Shown in pieces: positions 8,882 to 15,866 of a stretch of 64,000 nt of DNA. The stretch is taken from assembly GCA_002412965.1 (NCBI GenBank), contig DHWB01000010.1:62001-126000 (forward strand), written 5' to 3'. A program made the position numbers and the translations under genes. The DNA is from Desulfomicrobium sp. UBA5193. GTDB lineage: Bacteria > Desulfobacterota > Desulfovibrionia > Desulfovibrionales > Desulfomicrobiaceae. The number at the start of each line of letters is the position of its first letter. Position 1 is the stretch's first letter. Below the pieces are notes generated by a model. The model ran no database searches. It had not been told where the DNA came from and saw only the letters and a program-made list of their open reading frames with translations.

Positions 8882-9967
8882 ATGCCTTCTTCCTCTCACG
8901 CGGGGCGGGGGTGGGTCTGCGGGCTCATCCTCTTTTTTTTCTGGGCTGGCCCAGCCGGGGCCGTGGGCCCGCATGACGCTCCGCCCGGCCTGGAGCGGGC
9001 GGTGGAGCATCTGTGTGTGGAGGTCCTGCGCGGGCAGAGCCCGGATCCTGAGCTTATCGCGCCGCTGCTGGCCTTTGTGCGCAGCAACGCCGACGCTTCC
9101 CTTGGGCTGCCGAAGTTCAGTGGTGCGCCCGGCGCGTATCAGGGTTTTCCCATTCATCTGCCCATGCAACGCCTGCTGCGCTATCTCTACAACCCTCAAA
9201 TTCCGCAGGAGGTCCTCAAGCCGTTCTCGATCCGCTCCTCGGTCTGGACCACGTCGGGATCGGCTGAAGAGCAGCGGCGGCTGTGGGCCCATTGGCCTCC
9301 GGCCGAGCATGTGCTCATTCGCGGCGAGCAGTACGACCGGACCACGCCGGACCCGGCAACGGGCGGATGTTACGGCATGCGGCTTCAGCGCGTGATTCTG
9401 TCTCTGCCCGCGGAAAAGGCGGTGCTCTCCGTCAGCGTGCAGCCCGAACCTTCCGAGGTGGGCCGCAAGGGATATGCGTTGGGAACGGATGGCGACGGCA
9501 GGTACGTCTATTCCGAGGATGAGGGGCTGACCAGGGCCGGGCTGGGCTGGGTTTCGTCGCGGATTCAGACCAACGTCTCCATCGGGGTCTATCTGGAGGA
9601 AGGGGACGGTTTGGTCAAAAGCGGCATCTTTCAATGGATGCGGGCGGGCTGGTCCGGGCTGTCCGTGGTCAAGGAGAGCCATGTCGCCGCCTCACTGGTG
9701 CGCTACAGGGCCTTGCTGACAGTGGCGCTCAACTCTGCGCTGCCTGCGCCGGAGCAACTGGAGGCTCTCTTCACGCAGGCCGCGAGCCTGTCCGAAGAGA
9801 GCCTGCGCAGCCATGCGCAGGGCGTGCTCAGGCAGTGGCTTGCGCAGGCCGGTCAGGAGAAGAGCCCGGTCGCCGTGAAGCTTCTGGAGGACGGCTTTGT
9901 CCGGCGGCTGGACCTGGGCGAGCTGATCGCCCTGCGCATGCGCCAGACCATGACCCGCCCCGAATAG
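8882..9967 (+). CDS. exported protein of unknown function, last gene of the lipid-themed cassette
   Basis: 361 aa from ATG 8882 (AAGGAGG upstream; GTG 8870 is an alternative). An N-terminal signal peptide is clear: basic residues, LILFFFWAGPAGA, then mature sequence. No membrane anchor follows. No family was recognised. The mature part has several Trp/Tyr-rich segments and a helical C-terminus. It begins 1 bp after the Lgt-like gene, which ties it to that envelope cassette. Its stop directly abuts the stop of the convergent small gene. Confidence 0.6.
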   Translation: MPSSSHAGRGWVCGLILFFFWAGPAGAVGPHDAPPGLERAVEHLCVEVLRGQSPDPELIAPLLAFVRSNADASLGLPKFSGAPGAYQGFPIHLPMQRLLRYLYNPQIPQEVLKPFSIRSSVWTTSGSAEEQRRLWAHWPPAEHVLIRGEQYDRTTPDPATGGCYGMRLQRVILSLPAEKAVLSVSVQPEPSEVGRKGYALGTDGDGRYVYSEDEGLTRAGLGWVSSRIQTNVSIGVYLEEGDGLVKSGIFQWMRAGWSGLSVVKESHVAASLVRYRALLTVALNSALPAPEQLEALFTQAASLSEESLRSHAQGVLRQWLAQAGQEKSPVAVKLLEDGFVRRLDLGELIALRMRQTMTRPE

Positions 9968-10162
9968 TTATTTCGATTCGTCCGGGGCGCAGACGTCCGT
10001 GCTCGCCCCGAGCTTGTTCTTCCATCCCTTGAGGACCTCCAGGTACGCGCCGAAGCGCTTCCGGTCGTCCTCGTTTTCCGCTTCGCGCAGCTGTGTTTCG
10101 GTCTTGGCGATCATCACTTCCAGATATTTCGGGTCCGTGAACCCATGCAGGATATTGCTCAT
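9968..10162 (-). CDS. small helical protein downstream of the Lrp/AsnC regulator
   Basis: 64 aa starting at ATG 10162, whose ATGA overlaps the stop of the Lrp-type regulator, so the two are translationally coupled. The sequence is charged and helical (YLEVMIAKTETQLREAENEDDRK) with no signal or membrane helix. No known domain was recognised. Its fixed position suggests a role linked to the regulator or to the threonine-degradation genes it faces, which is inference. Confidence 0.6.
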   Translation of the reverse strand: MSNILHGFTDPKYLEVMIAKTETQLREAENEDDRKRFGAYLEVLKGWKNKLGASTDVCAPDESK

Positions 10163-10635
10163 TTTTTTGTGCCGTCCGGGCGCTGCTGCACCCATTTGTT
10201 GATGGTTTCCAGATACAAAAAGGTCTCCGTGTTCTGGATGCCGCCGATGGCCGAAAGGTCGTCCACCAGGAAGCGACGCAGGTCGCTGCGCGAGGACACG
10301 TGGATTTCAACCAGCAGGTCGAACCGTCCTGAAACATTGGACACGGACTGCACCCCGTCGAGGTCTGCGATTGCGCGCATGATCTGCGCGTTGGCCCGTC
10401 CTTCCAGGCTGACCCCGACGGTTGCGGTCAGACCATCCTCGAAGAACATGGGGTTAACCGACGCCGAGATGCGCAGGTAGCCGCTTTTCAGCAGCCGCTC
10501 CGTGCGCAGCCGCACCGTGCCGTCGGACACGCCCAGCCGCTGGGCGATGCTCGTGTAGGACTCGCGCCCATTGTCCTGCAGGGCGTCGATGATCTGACGA
10601 TCCATCTGATCCAGAGTTATTTCTTTCTCGCTCAT
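10159..10635 (-). CDS. Lrp/AsnC family transcriptional regulator
   Basis: 158 aa. An N-terminal winged helix-turn-helix (DRQIIDALQDNGRESYTSIAQRL then VSDGTVRLRTERLLKSG) is followed by an RAM/AsnC ligand-binding domain (VGVSLEGRA, DLLVEIHV). Such proteins sense amino acids and form octamers on DNA. It is divergent from kbl with 178 bp between the starts, and a palindrome overlaps the kbl promoter. The likely job is control of threonine/glycine metabolism by kbl and tdh. The family call is firm; the target is inferred from position. Confidence 0.9.
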   Translation of the reverse strand: MSEKEITLDQMDRQIIDALQDNGRESYTSIAQRLGVSDGTVRLRTERLLKSGYLRISASVNPMFFEDGLTATVGVSLEGRANAQIMRAIADLDGVQSVSNVSGRFDLLVEIHVSSRSDLRRFLVDDLSAIGGIQNTETFLYLETINKWVQQRPDGTKK

Positions 10636-10755
10636 GTGTGCCTTGCTCCCGCGCAGCTCTTATTCAAGTCCTCAAGCAAAGACAAAGTCTTGGCGAAGGT
10701 GTCTGTTGACGAGGTGGTGATTGTGGTATCCGTTAATATATTGCTCTTTGATTCC

Positions 10756-10783
10756 TTGACAAGAAATTTTATGGCGATAAAAT
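10756..10783 (+). promoter_or_regulatory. sigma70-type promoter of kbl with an overlapping palindrome
   Basis: TTGACA at 10756-10761 and TAAAAT at 10778-10783 are separated by 16 bp and lie 30 bp before the kbl ATG. A perfect inverted repeat, ATTTTAT-GGCG-ATAAAAT (10766-10783), covers the spacer and -10 box, a natural operator for the divergent Lrp/AsnC regulator. Confidence 0.6.
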
Positions 10784-10813
10784 TGCGCAAATCGAATTTA
10801 GCGGGGGATCGGC

Positions 10814-11998
10814 ATGAAACGAATACTGGACGATCTGGCGCGGCAGACTGCCGAGCTGCGGGAAAACGGGCTTTTCAAGGCGGAACGGGTCATCACCTCG
10901 GCCCAGGGCGCGCGCATCACGGTGGCGGGCGGCCGCGAGGTGCTCAACTTCTGCGCCAACAATTATCTTGGCCTGGCAGGCGACAAGCGCCTCGTCGAGG
11001 CCGCGCACAAGGCCCTGGACCGCTATGGCTACGGCCTGTCCTCCGTGCGCTTCATCTGCGGCACCCAGGACGTGCACAAGGAGCTTGAAAGCCGCTTGTC
11101 CGAATTTCTGGGAACCGAGGACACCATCCTGTACAGTTCCTGCTTCGACGCCAACGGCGGCCTCTTCGAGACCCTGCTCGGCGCGGAGGACGCGGTCATC
11201 AGCGACGCCCTGAACCATGCCTCCATCATCGACGGGGTGCGGCTGTGCAAGGCCAAGAGGTTCCGCTACGCAAATAATGACATGGCCGATCTGGAAGCGC
11301 AGCTCCGCGATGCCGCGGATTGCCGGTACAGGCTCATCGTCACCGACGGGGTCTTCTCCATGGACGGCAGCGTCGCCAATTTAAAGGCCATCTGCGACCT
11401 GGCCGACAGACACGACGCCTTGGTCATGGTCGACGATTCCCACGCCGTGGGCTTCATGGGCGAGAACGGACGGGGAAGTCATGAGCATTGCGGCGTCATG
11501 GGCCGGGTGGACATCATCACCGGCACCCTGGGTAAGGCTTTGGGCGGGGCCTCCGGGGGCTACACGTCCGGCCGCAAGGAGATCGTCGAGTGGCTGCGGC
11601 AGCGCTCCCGACCGTATCTTTTTTCCAATACGCTGGCCCCGGTCATCACCGCCACATCCCTGGCAGTGCTGGACCTGATCCGGGAAGAGCCGGAATTGCG
11701 CGTGAGATTGGAGGAGAACAGCCGGTATTTCAGAAAGGCCATGACCGAGGCCGGATTCACCCTGGTTCCGGGCGAACACCCCATCATTCCCGTCATGCTG
11801 GGGGATGCCGTGCTGGCCCAGCGCATGGCCGCGAGGATGTTGGAGGAAGGGATCTACGTGGTGGGCTTCAGCTTCCCGGTGGTGCCCCAGGGAAAAGCCA
11901 GGATACGCACCCAGATGAGCGCGGCGCATACGCGGCAGCAGCTGGAGCAGGCGGTGGCGGCGTTTGTGAAGGTTGGGAAGGAACTGGGAGTGATTTAG
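10814..11998 (+). CDS. kbl: glycine C-acetyltransferase (2-amino-3-ketobutyrate CoA ligase)
   Basis: 394 aa, the normal family length. A PLP-dependent alpha-oxoamine synthase: the Schiff-base lysine is in IITGTLGKALGGASGG, with CANNYLGLA near the N-terminus and DDSHAVGFMG for cofactor binding. It cleaves 2-amino-3-oxobutyrate with CoA to glycine and acetyl-CoA, the second step of threonine degradation. Tdh, which makes that substrate, is encoded 475 bp downstream. Regulation by the divergent Lrp-type protein is likely. Confidence 0.95.
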   Translation: MKRILDDLARQTAELRENGLFKAERVITSAQGARITVAGGREVLNFCANNYLGLAGDKRLVEAAHKALDRYGYGLSSVRFICGTQDVHKELESRLSEFLGTEDTILYSSCFDANGGLFETLLGAEDAVISDALNHASIIDGVRLCKAKRFRYANNDMADLEAQLRDAADCRYRLIVTDGVFSMDGSVANLKAICDLADRHDALVMVDDSHAVGFMGENGRGSHEHCGVMGRVDIITGTLGKALGGASGGYTSGRKEIVEWLRQRSRPYLFSNTLAPVITATSLAVLDLIREEPELRVRLEENSRYFRKAMTEAGFTLVPGEHPIIPVMLGDAVLAQRMAARMLEEGIYVVGFSFPVVPQGKARIRTQMSAAHTRQQLEQAVAAFVKVGKELGVI

Positions 11999-12027
11999 AA
12001 GAGGGGAGAGATGGCGGTTGGCGAGGG

Positions 12028-12206
12028 AGGCTGGGCGGGTTGCCGGGATGGCGGCTCGTCGAAACTCCTTCGCCGGCCTCGTAGAGTCGCAGTGTCGCTG
12101 CTGTCGAACAACGGCCTGCGCTCCGGGCGGAAGGCGACAATGCGACAAACGATGCCTGGCTCAGTCAGACAGTCGACGCCCACCATCCCGGCAACCCGCC
12201 CAGCCT
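12028..12206. repeat. 179-bp element bounded by perfect 24-bp inverted repeats
   Basis: Bases 12028-12051 (AGGCTGGGCGGGTTGCCGGG then ATGG) are an exact reverse complement of 12183-12206. The 131-bp interior has no convincing gene. This could be a MITE-like non-autonomous element or a long hairpin in the kbl-tdh interval. No flanking target duplication is obvious. Confidence 0.55.
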
Positions 12207-12310
12207 TGAGCGTTGTCCCGACAGGCTTCTCGCAAAGCCTTGAATGTCTTATCCAGTGATAAAATGGGCGATGATTTCTCTTTCAGTTACCGGCTGACCG
12301 GTCTGGAACC

Positions 12311-12357
12311 GTCATTCCCGCGCATGTGTGTCCAGCATGGGTCGGCGGGAATCCATC
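12311..12357 (+). repeat. degenerate REP-like element
   Basis: Begins GTCATTCCCGCG and ends CGGGAATCCATC, with an enlarged, diverged centre. It belongs to the same family as the compact elements at 12391, 13549 and 13649. Confidence 0.6.
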
Positions 12358-12390
12358 CAGACAGGGCCGCAGCCGAGGTTTACAGAGTCC

Positions 12391-12418
12391 GTCATTCCCG
12401 CGAAGGCGGGAATCCATC
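12391..12418 (+). repeat. REP-like palindromic element
   Basis: GTCATTCCCGCGAAGGCGGG followed by AATCCATC. The core TTCCCGCGAAGGCGGGAA is an inverted repeat, of the type widespread in proteobacterial intergenic regions. It lies 55 bp before tdh. Confidence 0.75.
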
Positions 12419-12472
12419 TTCAAGATTTTGCAATGATGAGAAAAAAATTTCAGAGGAGATGAGGAGAAGGAA

Positions 12473-13510
12473 ATGGAAAAAATGAAAGCGCTGGTAAAGG
12501 CCAAGCCCGAGGTCGGGATCTGGATGGAAGAGATTCCGGTACCCGAGGTCGGCCATAACGATATTCTGATCAAGGTCGGCAAGACCGCCATCTGCGGCAC
12601 CGACATTCATATTTATAACTGGGACGCCTGGGCCGAGAAGACCATTCCGGTGCCCATGGCCGTCGGGCATGAGTTTGTGGGCCGCATCGTGGACATGGGC
12701 TCTGAAGTGCGCGGGCTCAAGATCGGGGACCGGGTCTCCGCCGAAGGGCACATCACCTGCGGCCACTGCCGCAACTGCAAGGCGGGCAAGCGTCATCTCT
12801 GCCGCAACGCCATCGGCGTGGGCGTGAACCGTCCGGGCTGCTTCGCGGAGTATGTCTGCGTTCCGGCCGTCAACGCCTTCAAGATCCCCGACACCATCTC
12901 CGGTGACGTGGCCGCCATGCTCGATCCCCTGGGTAACGCCACGCACACGGCCCTGTCCTTCGATCTGGTCGGCGAGGACGTGCTCATCACCGGGGCCGGG
13001 CCCATCGGCATCATGGCCGCCGGCATCGCCCGTTTCTGTGGAGCTCGCCACGTGGTCATCACCGACGTCAACGACTATCGCCTGGACCTGGCCCGCAAGA
13101 TGGGAGTCAGCCGCGCCGTCAACGTCGGCAGCGAATCCCTGGCCGAGGTCATGGCCGACCTGCACATGTCCGAAGGCTTCGACGTGGGCCTGGAGATGTC
13201 CGGCAACCCTCATGCCTTCCGGGAAATGCTCGCGCAGATGAACCACGGCGGACACATCGCGCTCCTGGGCATCATGCCCTCGGACACGGCCATCGACTGG
13301 GGACAGGTGATCTTCAAGGGCCTCAAGCTCAAAGGCATCTATGGCCGGGAAATGTTCGAGACCTGGTACAAGATGACGGCCATGTTGCAGAGCGGACTGA
13401 ACATGGCCCCGGTCATCACCCACAACTTCGCGGCCGAGGATTTCCAGAAAGGCTTCGACGTCATGCGCTCGGGCAAATCGGGCAAGGTCATATTGGACTG
13501 GAACGCCTGA
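12473..13510 (+). CDS. tdh: L-threonine 3-dehydrogenase
   Basis: 345 aa, preceded by AGGAGAAGG. A zinc-containing medium-chain dehydrogenase: catalytic zinc site CGTDIHIYNWD and GHEFVG, structural zinc loop CGHCRNCKAGKRHLC, and NAD-binding GAGPIGIMAAGIAR. It oxidises threonine to 2-amino-3-oxobutyrate for Kbl. The usual tight kbl-tdh operon is opened here by a 475-bp interval full of repeats. REP-like elements flank tdh on both sides in opposite orientation (12391 and 13549). Confidence 0.95.
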   Translation: MEKMKALVKAKPEVGIWMEEIPVPEVGHNDILIKVGKTAICGTDIHIYNWDAWAEKTIPVPMAVGHEFVGRIVDMGSEVRGLKIGDRVSAEGHITCGHCRNCKAGKRHLCRNAIGVGVNRPGCFAEYVCVPAVNAFKIPDTISGDVAAMLDPLGNATHTALSFDLVGEDVLITGAGPIGIMAAGIARFCGARHVVITDVNDYRLDLARKMGVSRAVNVGSESLAEVMADLHMSEGFDVGLEMSGNPHAFREMLAQMNHGGHIALLGIMPSDTAIDWGQVIFKGLKLKGIYGREMFETWYKMTAMLQSGLNMAPVITHNFAAEDFQKGFDVMRSGKSGKVILDWNA

Positions 13511-13548
13511 GACCGGGTGGCTTGCGCCGCGAATACGAAGGCTAATGG

Positions 13549-13576
13549 GATGGATTCCCGCCTTCGCGGGAATGAC
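13549..13576 (-). repeat. REP-like palindromic element, inverted orientation
   Basis: Reads GATGGATTCCCGCCTTCGCG then GGAATGAC on the plus strand, the reverse complement of the element at 12391-12418. It is 39 bp after tdh. Confidence 0.75.
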
Positions 13577-13648
13577 GCATCTGTGGCTCGATGGGATCAG
13601 GCTTGTCCGAATCTTCGAGAAATGCACGAGCCGTCCGTTCTCCACAGT

Positions 13649-13676
13649 GTCATCCCCGCGAAGGCGGGGATCCATG
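13649..13676 (+). repeat. REP-like palindromic element, ATCCCCGC variant
   Basis: GTCATCCCCGCGAAGGCGGG followed by GATCCATG. Same orientation as the 12391 element; the C-for-T change in the left arm is matched in the right arm, so the stem is preserved. Confidence 0.7.
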
Positions 13677-13792
13677 CCTTTGCGTCCTTTAACCTCCGGT
13701 CCGAAACAGGTACTTTGGCATCGTCTTGATTCAAAACGCAGACCCTGACATACTTCTCAGGCACCCACCATCCCCCCAGCAAGGAGCCTCCC

Positions 13793-14272
13793 ATGCGTCA
13801 CACCATCTCCGCCCTGGTCCAGAACAAGCCGGGCGTCCTGGCCGCCCTGGCCTTGAGCTTTCAGCAGCACGGCATCAACATCCGCTCCATCTCCTGCGCG
13901 GAGACCGAGCGCGAAGACGTGTCGCGCATGATCATCTGCGTGGAAGCGCAGGCCGATGACGTCCGGGCCATCACCGAGGAGATTCAGTCCAAGGAATTCG
14001 TGCTGCGCATGGAAGACCTCTCGGAGCAGGACCTCATGGACCGCGAGCTGGTCATGATCAAGGTCCGCATCACCAAGGACACGGTCAGCCAGATTCTGCA
14101 GATCTTCGAGGTCTTCCGGGCCAACGTCATCGACATGGGCAACGAGACCATCTCCGCCGAGCTCTCGGCGCCCCAGGGCAAGGTGGCCGGACTGATTCGT
14201 ACCCTGGCCCCGCACGGCATCCAGTCCCTGAGCCGGACCGGGCTCATCGCCCTGTCGCGGGGAGACGCCTGA
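13793..14272 (+). CDS. ilvN: acetolactate synthase small subunit-like protein (two ACT-type halves)
   Basis: 159 aa, start preceded by AAGGAG. The N-terminal ACT domain is clear (LVQNKPGVLAALALSFQQHG then INIRSI), followed by SRMIICVE, the linker DLMDRELVMIKV, and a C-terminal half ending in SRTGLIALSRGD, as in IlvN/IlvH. The small subunit activates acetolactate synthase and confers valine feedback. No catalytic ilvB is adjacent. The stop overlaps the ptb-like start by one base, so this protein may instead regulate another enzyme. Confidence 0.8.
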   Translation: MRHTISALVQNKPGVLAALALSFQQHGINIRSISCAETEREDVSRMIICVEAQADDVRAITEEIQSKEFVLRMEDLSEQDLMDRELVMIKVRITKDTVSQILQIFEVFRANVIDMGNETISAELSAPQGKVAGLIRTLAPHGIQSLSRTGLIALSRGDA

Positions 14273-15186
14273 TGGCCGCCGGGCCCGTGCGCTCCCTGGA
14301 GCAGATGGTGGAGCTGGTCCGTTCCAGGCGCACGCCCGCGCGCGTGGTCATCGCCGCCTGCGCCGAGCCCAATGCGGTTCTGGCCGGGCTTGAGGCCTCC
14401 CGTCAGGGCCTGGCCGAACCCGTTTTTGTCGGGGATGTTCTGCGGATGCAGGCTCTGCCCGAGCTTGCGGGGGTGGATTTCTCGGCCTTTACGTGCGTGC
14501 ATGAGCCCGATGTCGCGGCGGCCGTGAAGGTTTGCCTCGACATGCTGGAGCAGGGCCGCGCCGATTTTCTGATGAAGGGCGGGGTCAAGACCGATGTGCT
14601 GCTGCGAGCCGTGCTGGGCCGCAAGCGGGGGAGCGACGGGCTCCTCAGCCATATCGGCGTCTTCCCGCACCCGCGTGAGGAGCGCCTCGTCATTGTCACC
14701 GATGCGGGAGTGAACATCGCGCCTTCGCTGACGCGCAAGATCGACATCATCAACAACGCTGTCGCCGTGGCCAAGAAATTGGGCATGCAGCCGCCCACGG
14801 TCGCTGTGCTCTCGGCCACGGAGAAGGTGTCCTACAACGACATGACCTCAAGCAAGGATGCCGACATCCTGGCCAAGCTCTGCCGCATGGGCATCTTCGG
14901 CGACGCCATCGTCGGTGGGCCTTTCGCCCTGGACATCGCCGTGTCGCACGAGAAAGCCCTGGCCAAGGGCGTCGTCCATCCCGCCGCGGGCCGCGCGGAC
15001 ATCCTCTGCGCGCCCAACATCGTCACCGGCAACGTGCTCTACAAGGCCGTGACCAGCCTCATGGACCTGCCCATGGCCGGGATCGTGGTCGGGGCTGTCT
15101 ATCCGCTGGTCGTGCCCTCGCGCGGTGATTCCGACCAATCCAAATTCTACGCCCTGGCCCTGGCCGCGTACCTGGCCGGGGTGTGA
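14272..15186 (+). CDS. ptb: phosphate butyryl/acetyltransferase family protein
   Basis: 304 aa, coupled to the preceding gene (TGATGG overlap at 14270-14275). It matches the PTA/PTB fold: FLMKGGVKTDVLLRAVL, HIGVFPHP, and the C-terminal LCAPNIVTGNVLYKAVT block, which is typical of Ptb rather than Pta. It converts an acyl-CoA and phosphate to an acyl phosphate. No butyrate kinase gene is adjacent. Pairing with an ACT-domain regulator suggests a role in branched-chain acyl-CoA use, which is inference. Confidence 0.8.
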   Translation: MAAGPVRSLEQMVELVRSRRTPARVVIAACAEPNAVLAGLEASRQGLAEPVFVGDVLRMQALPELAGVDFSAFTCVHEPDVAAAVKVCLDMLEQGRADFLMKGGVKTDVLLRAVLGRKRGSDGLLSHIGVFPHPREERLVIVTDAGVNIAPSLTRKIDIINNAVAVAKKLGMQPPTVAVLSATEKVSYNDMTSSKDADILAKLCRMGIFGDAIVGGPFALDIAVSHEKALAKGVVHPAAGRADILCAPNIVTGNVLYKAVTSLMDLPMAGIVVGAVYPLVVPSRGDSDQSKFYALALAAYLAGV

Positions 15187-15205
15187 TCTGAAAATCCTGG
15201 TTCGA

Positions 15206-15235
15206 GTCATCCCCGTGAAGACGTAGGATCCATCC
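15206..15235 (+). repeat. eroded REP-like element
   Basis: GTCATCCCCGTGAAGACGTA then GGATCCATCC: recognisable outer parts of the element seen at 13649, but the palindrome is broken. Confidence 0.45.
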
Positions 15236-15268
15236 TGCAATATCCGCCATCCAGAAGCTGCTGCGATC

Positions 15269-15296
15269 TTGACTGACCGCGCCCGCGCTTTATGTT
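15269..15296 (+). promoter_or_regulatory. candidate promoter of hsp20
   Basis: TTGACT (15269-15274), 16 bp, TATGTT (15291-15296), about 70 bp before the start codon. A moderate match to sigma70/sigma32-type promoters. Confidence 0.35.
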
Positions 15297-15305
15297 TTAT
15301 GCGAA

Positions 15306-15350
15306 CCGGGATCGTCCCGGAACCGTGAAATGAATAAAAGCTGGTCACGG
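15306..15350 (+). promoter_or_regulatory. two hairpins in the hsp20 leader next to the ribosome site
   Basis: CCGGGA-TCG-TCCCGG (15306-15320) and CCGTGA...TCACGG (15323-15328 with 15345-15350). The second ends immediately before the Shine-Dalgarno AAGGAGG (15351-15357). The layout resembles a structured, possibly temperature-sensitive leader. Confidence 0.35.
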
Positions 15351-15363
15351 AAGGAGGTTGGCC

Positions 15364-15801
15364 ATGACACTGATGAAATGGGATCCCTGGCGGGAAATCG
15401 AGGACATGTTTGATCGGTACACCAAGGCCGTTGGGTGGCCGCGTGGTGGGCAGGAGGCTTTGGCCTCCAGTGACTGGAGCCCGCGGGTGGATATTGCCGA
15501 GACCGAAACGGAGTTTTTGATCAAGGCCGATATTCCCGGCGTGGAGAAGGACCATGTAAAGGTGTCCGTGGAGAACGGGGTGCTGACGATTCAGGGTGAG
15601 CGCAAGACCGAAAAGGAAGAAAAGGACAAGAAGTACCATCGCGTGGAACGTTTCACCGGCAGCTTCGTACGCCGCTTCACCGTACCGGAGAACGTGGATC
15701 CGGACGGCATCAAGGCGGTGTTCAAGGACGGTATGCTCCATCTGCATCTGCCCAAGACAGAGAAGGCGCGGCCCAAGGCCATCGACATCCATGTCGATTA
15801 A
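15364..15801 (+). CDS. small heat-shock protein of the Hsp20/alpha-crystallin family
   Basis: 145 aa from ATG 15364, six bases after AAGGAGG. The N-terminal tail has MKWDPWREIEDMFDRY. The alpha-crystallin domain runs from ~38 to 140, with SPRVDIAETETEFLIKADIP, the VENGVLTIQGER strand and the conserved FKDGMLHLHLPK. It is an ATP-independent holdase chaperone that forms oligomers in the cytoplasm. It is monocistronic, with its own leader hairpins and a downstream terminator. Confidence 0.95.
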   Translation: MTLMKWDPWREIEDMFDRYTKAVGWPRGGQEALASSDWSPRVDIAETETEFLIKADIPGVEKDHVKVSVENGVLTIQGERKTEKEEKDKKYHRVERFTGSFVRRFTVPENVDPDGIKAVFKDGMLHLHLPKTEKARPKAIDIHVD

Positions 15802-15838
15802 GTGACCTTGGCGGAGAGTACGCCTCCGCTCACCCTTT

Positions 15839-15866
15839 AGGACCGGCCTTTGCGCCGGTCCTTTCA
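15839..15866 (+). terminator. terminator of hsp20
   Basis: AGGACCGGC, 6-base loop, GCCGGTCCT, followed by TTTCATTTT. It overlaps the last codon of the convergent gene, so it may serve both directions. Confidence 0.75.

Noticed and set aside
12311..13676. Several similar 28-bp palindromes around tdh as a CRISPR array
   Set aside because: Only a few copies, mixed orientation, irregular distances including a whole gene between them, and no cas genes; REP-like elements fit better.
13710..13730. TTTGGCATCGTCTTGATT upstream of the ilvN-like gene as a sigma54 promoter
   Set aside because: Spacing between the GG and the TTG is one base too short and no activator site is visible.
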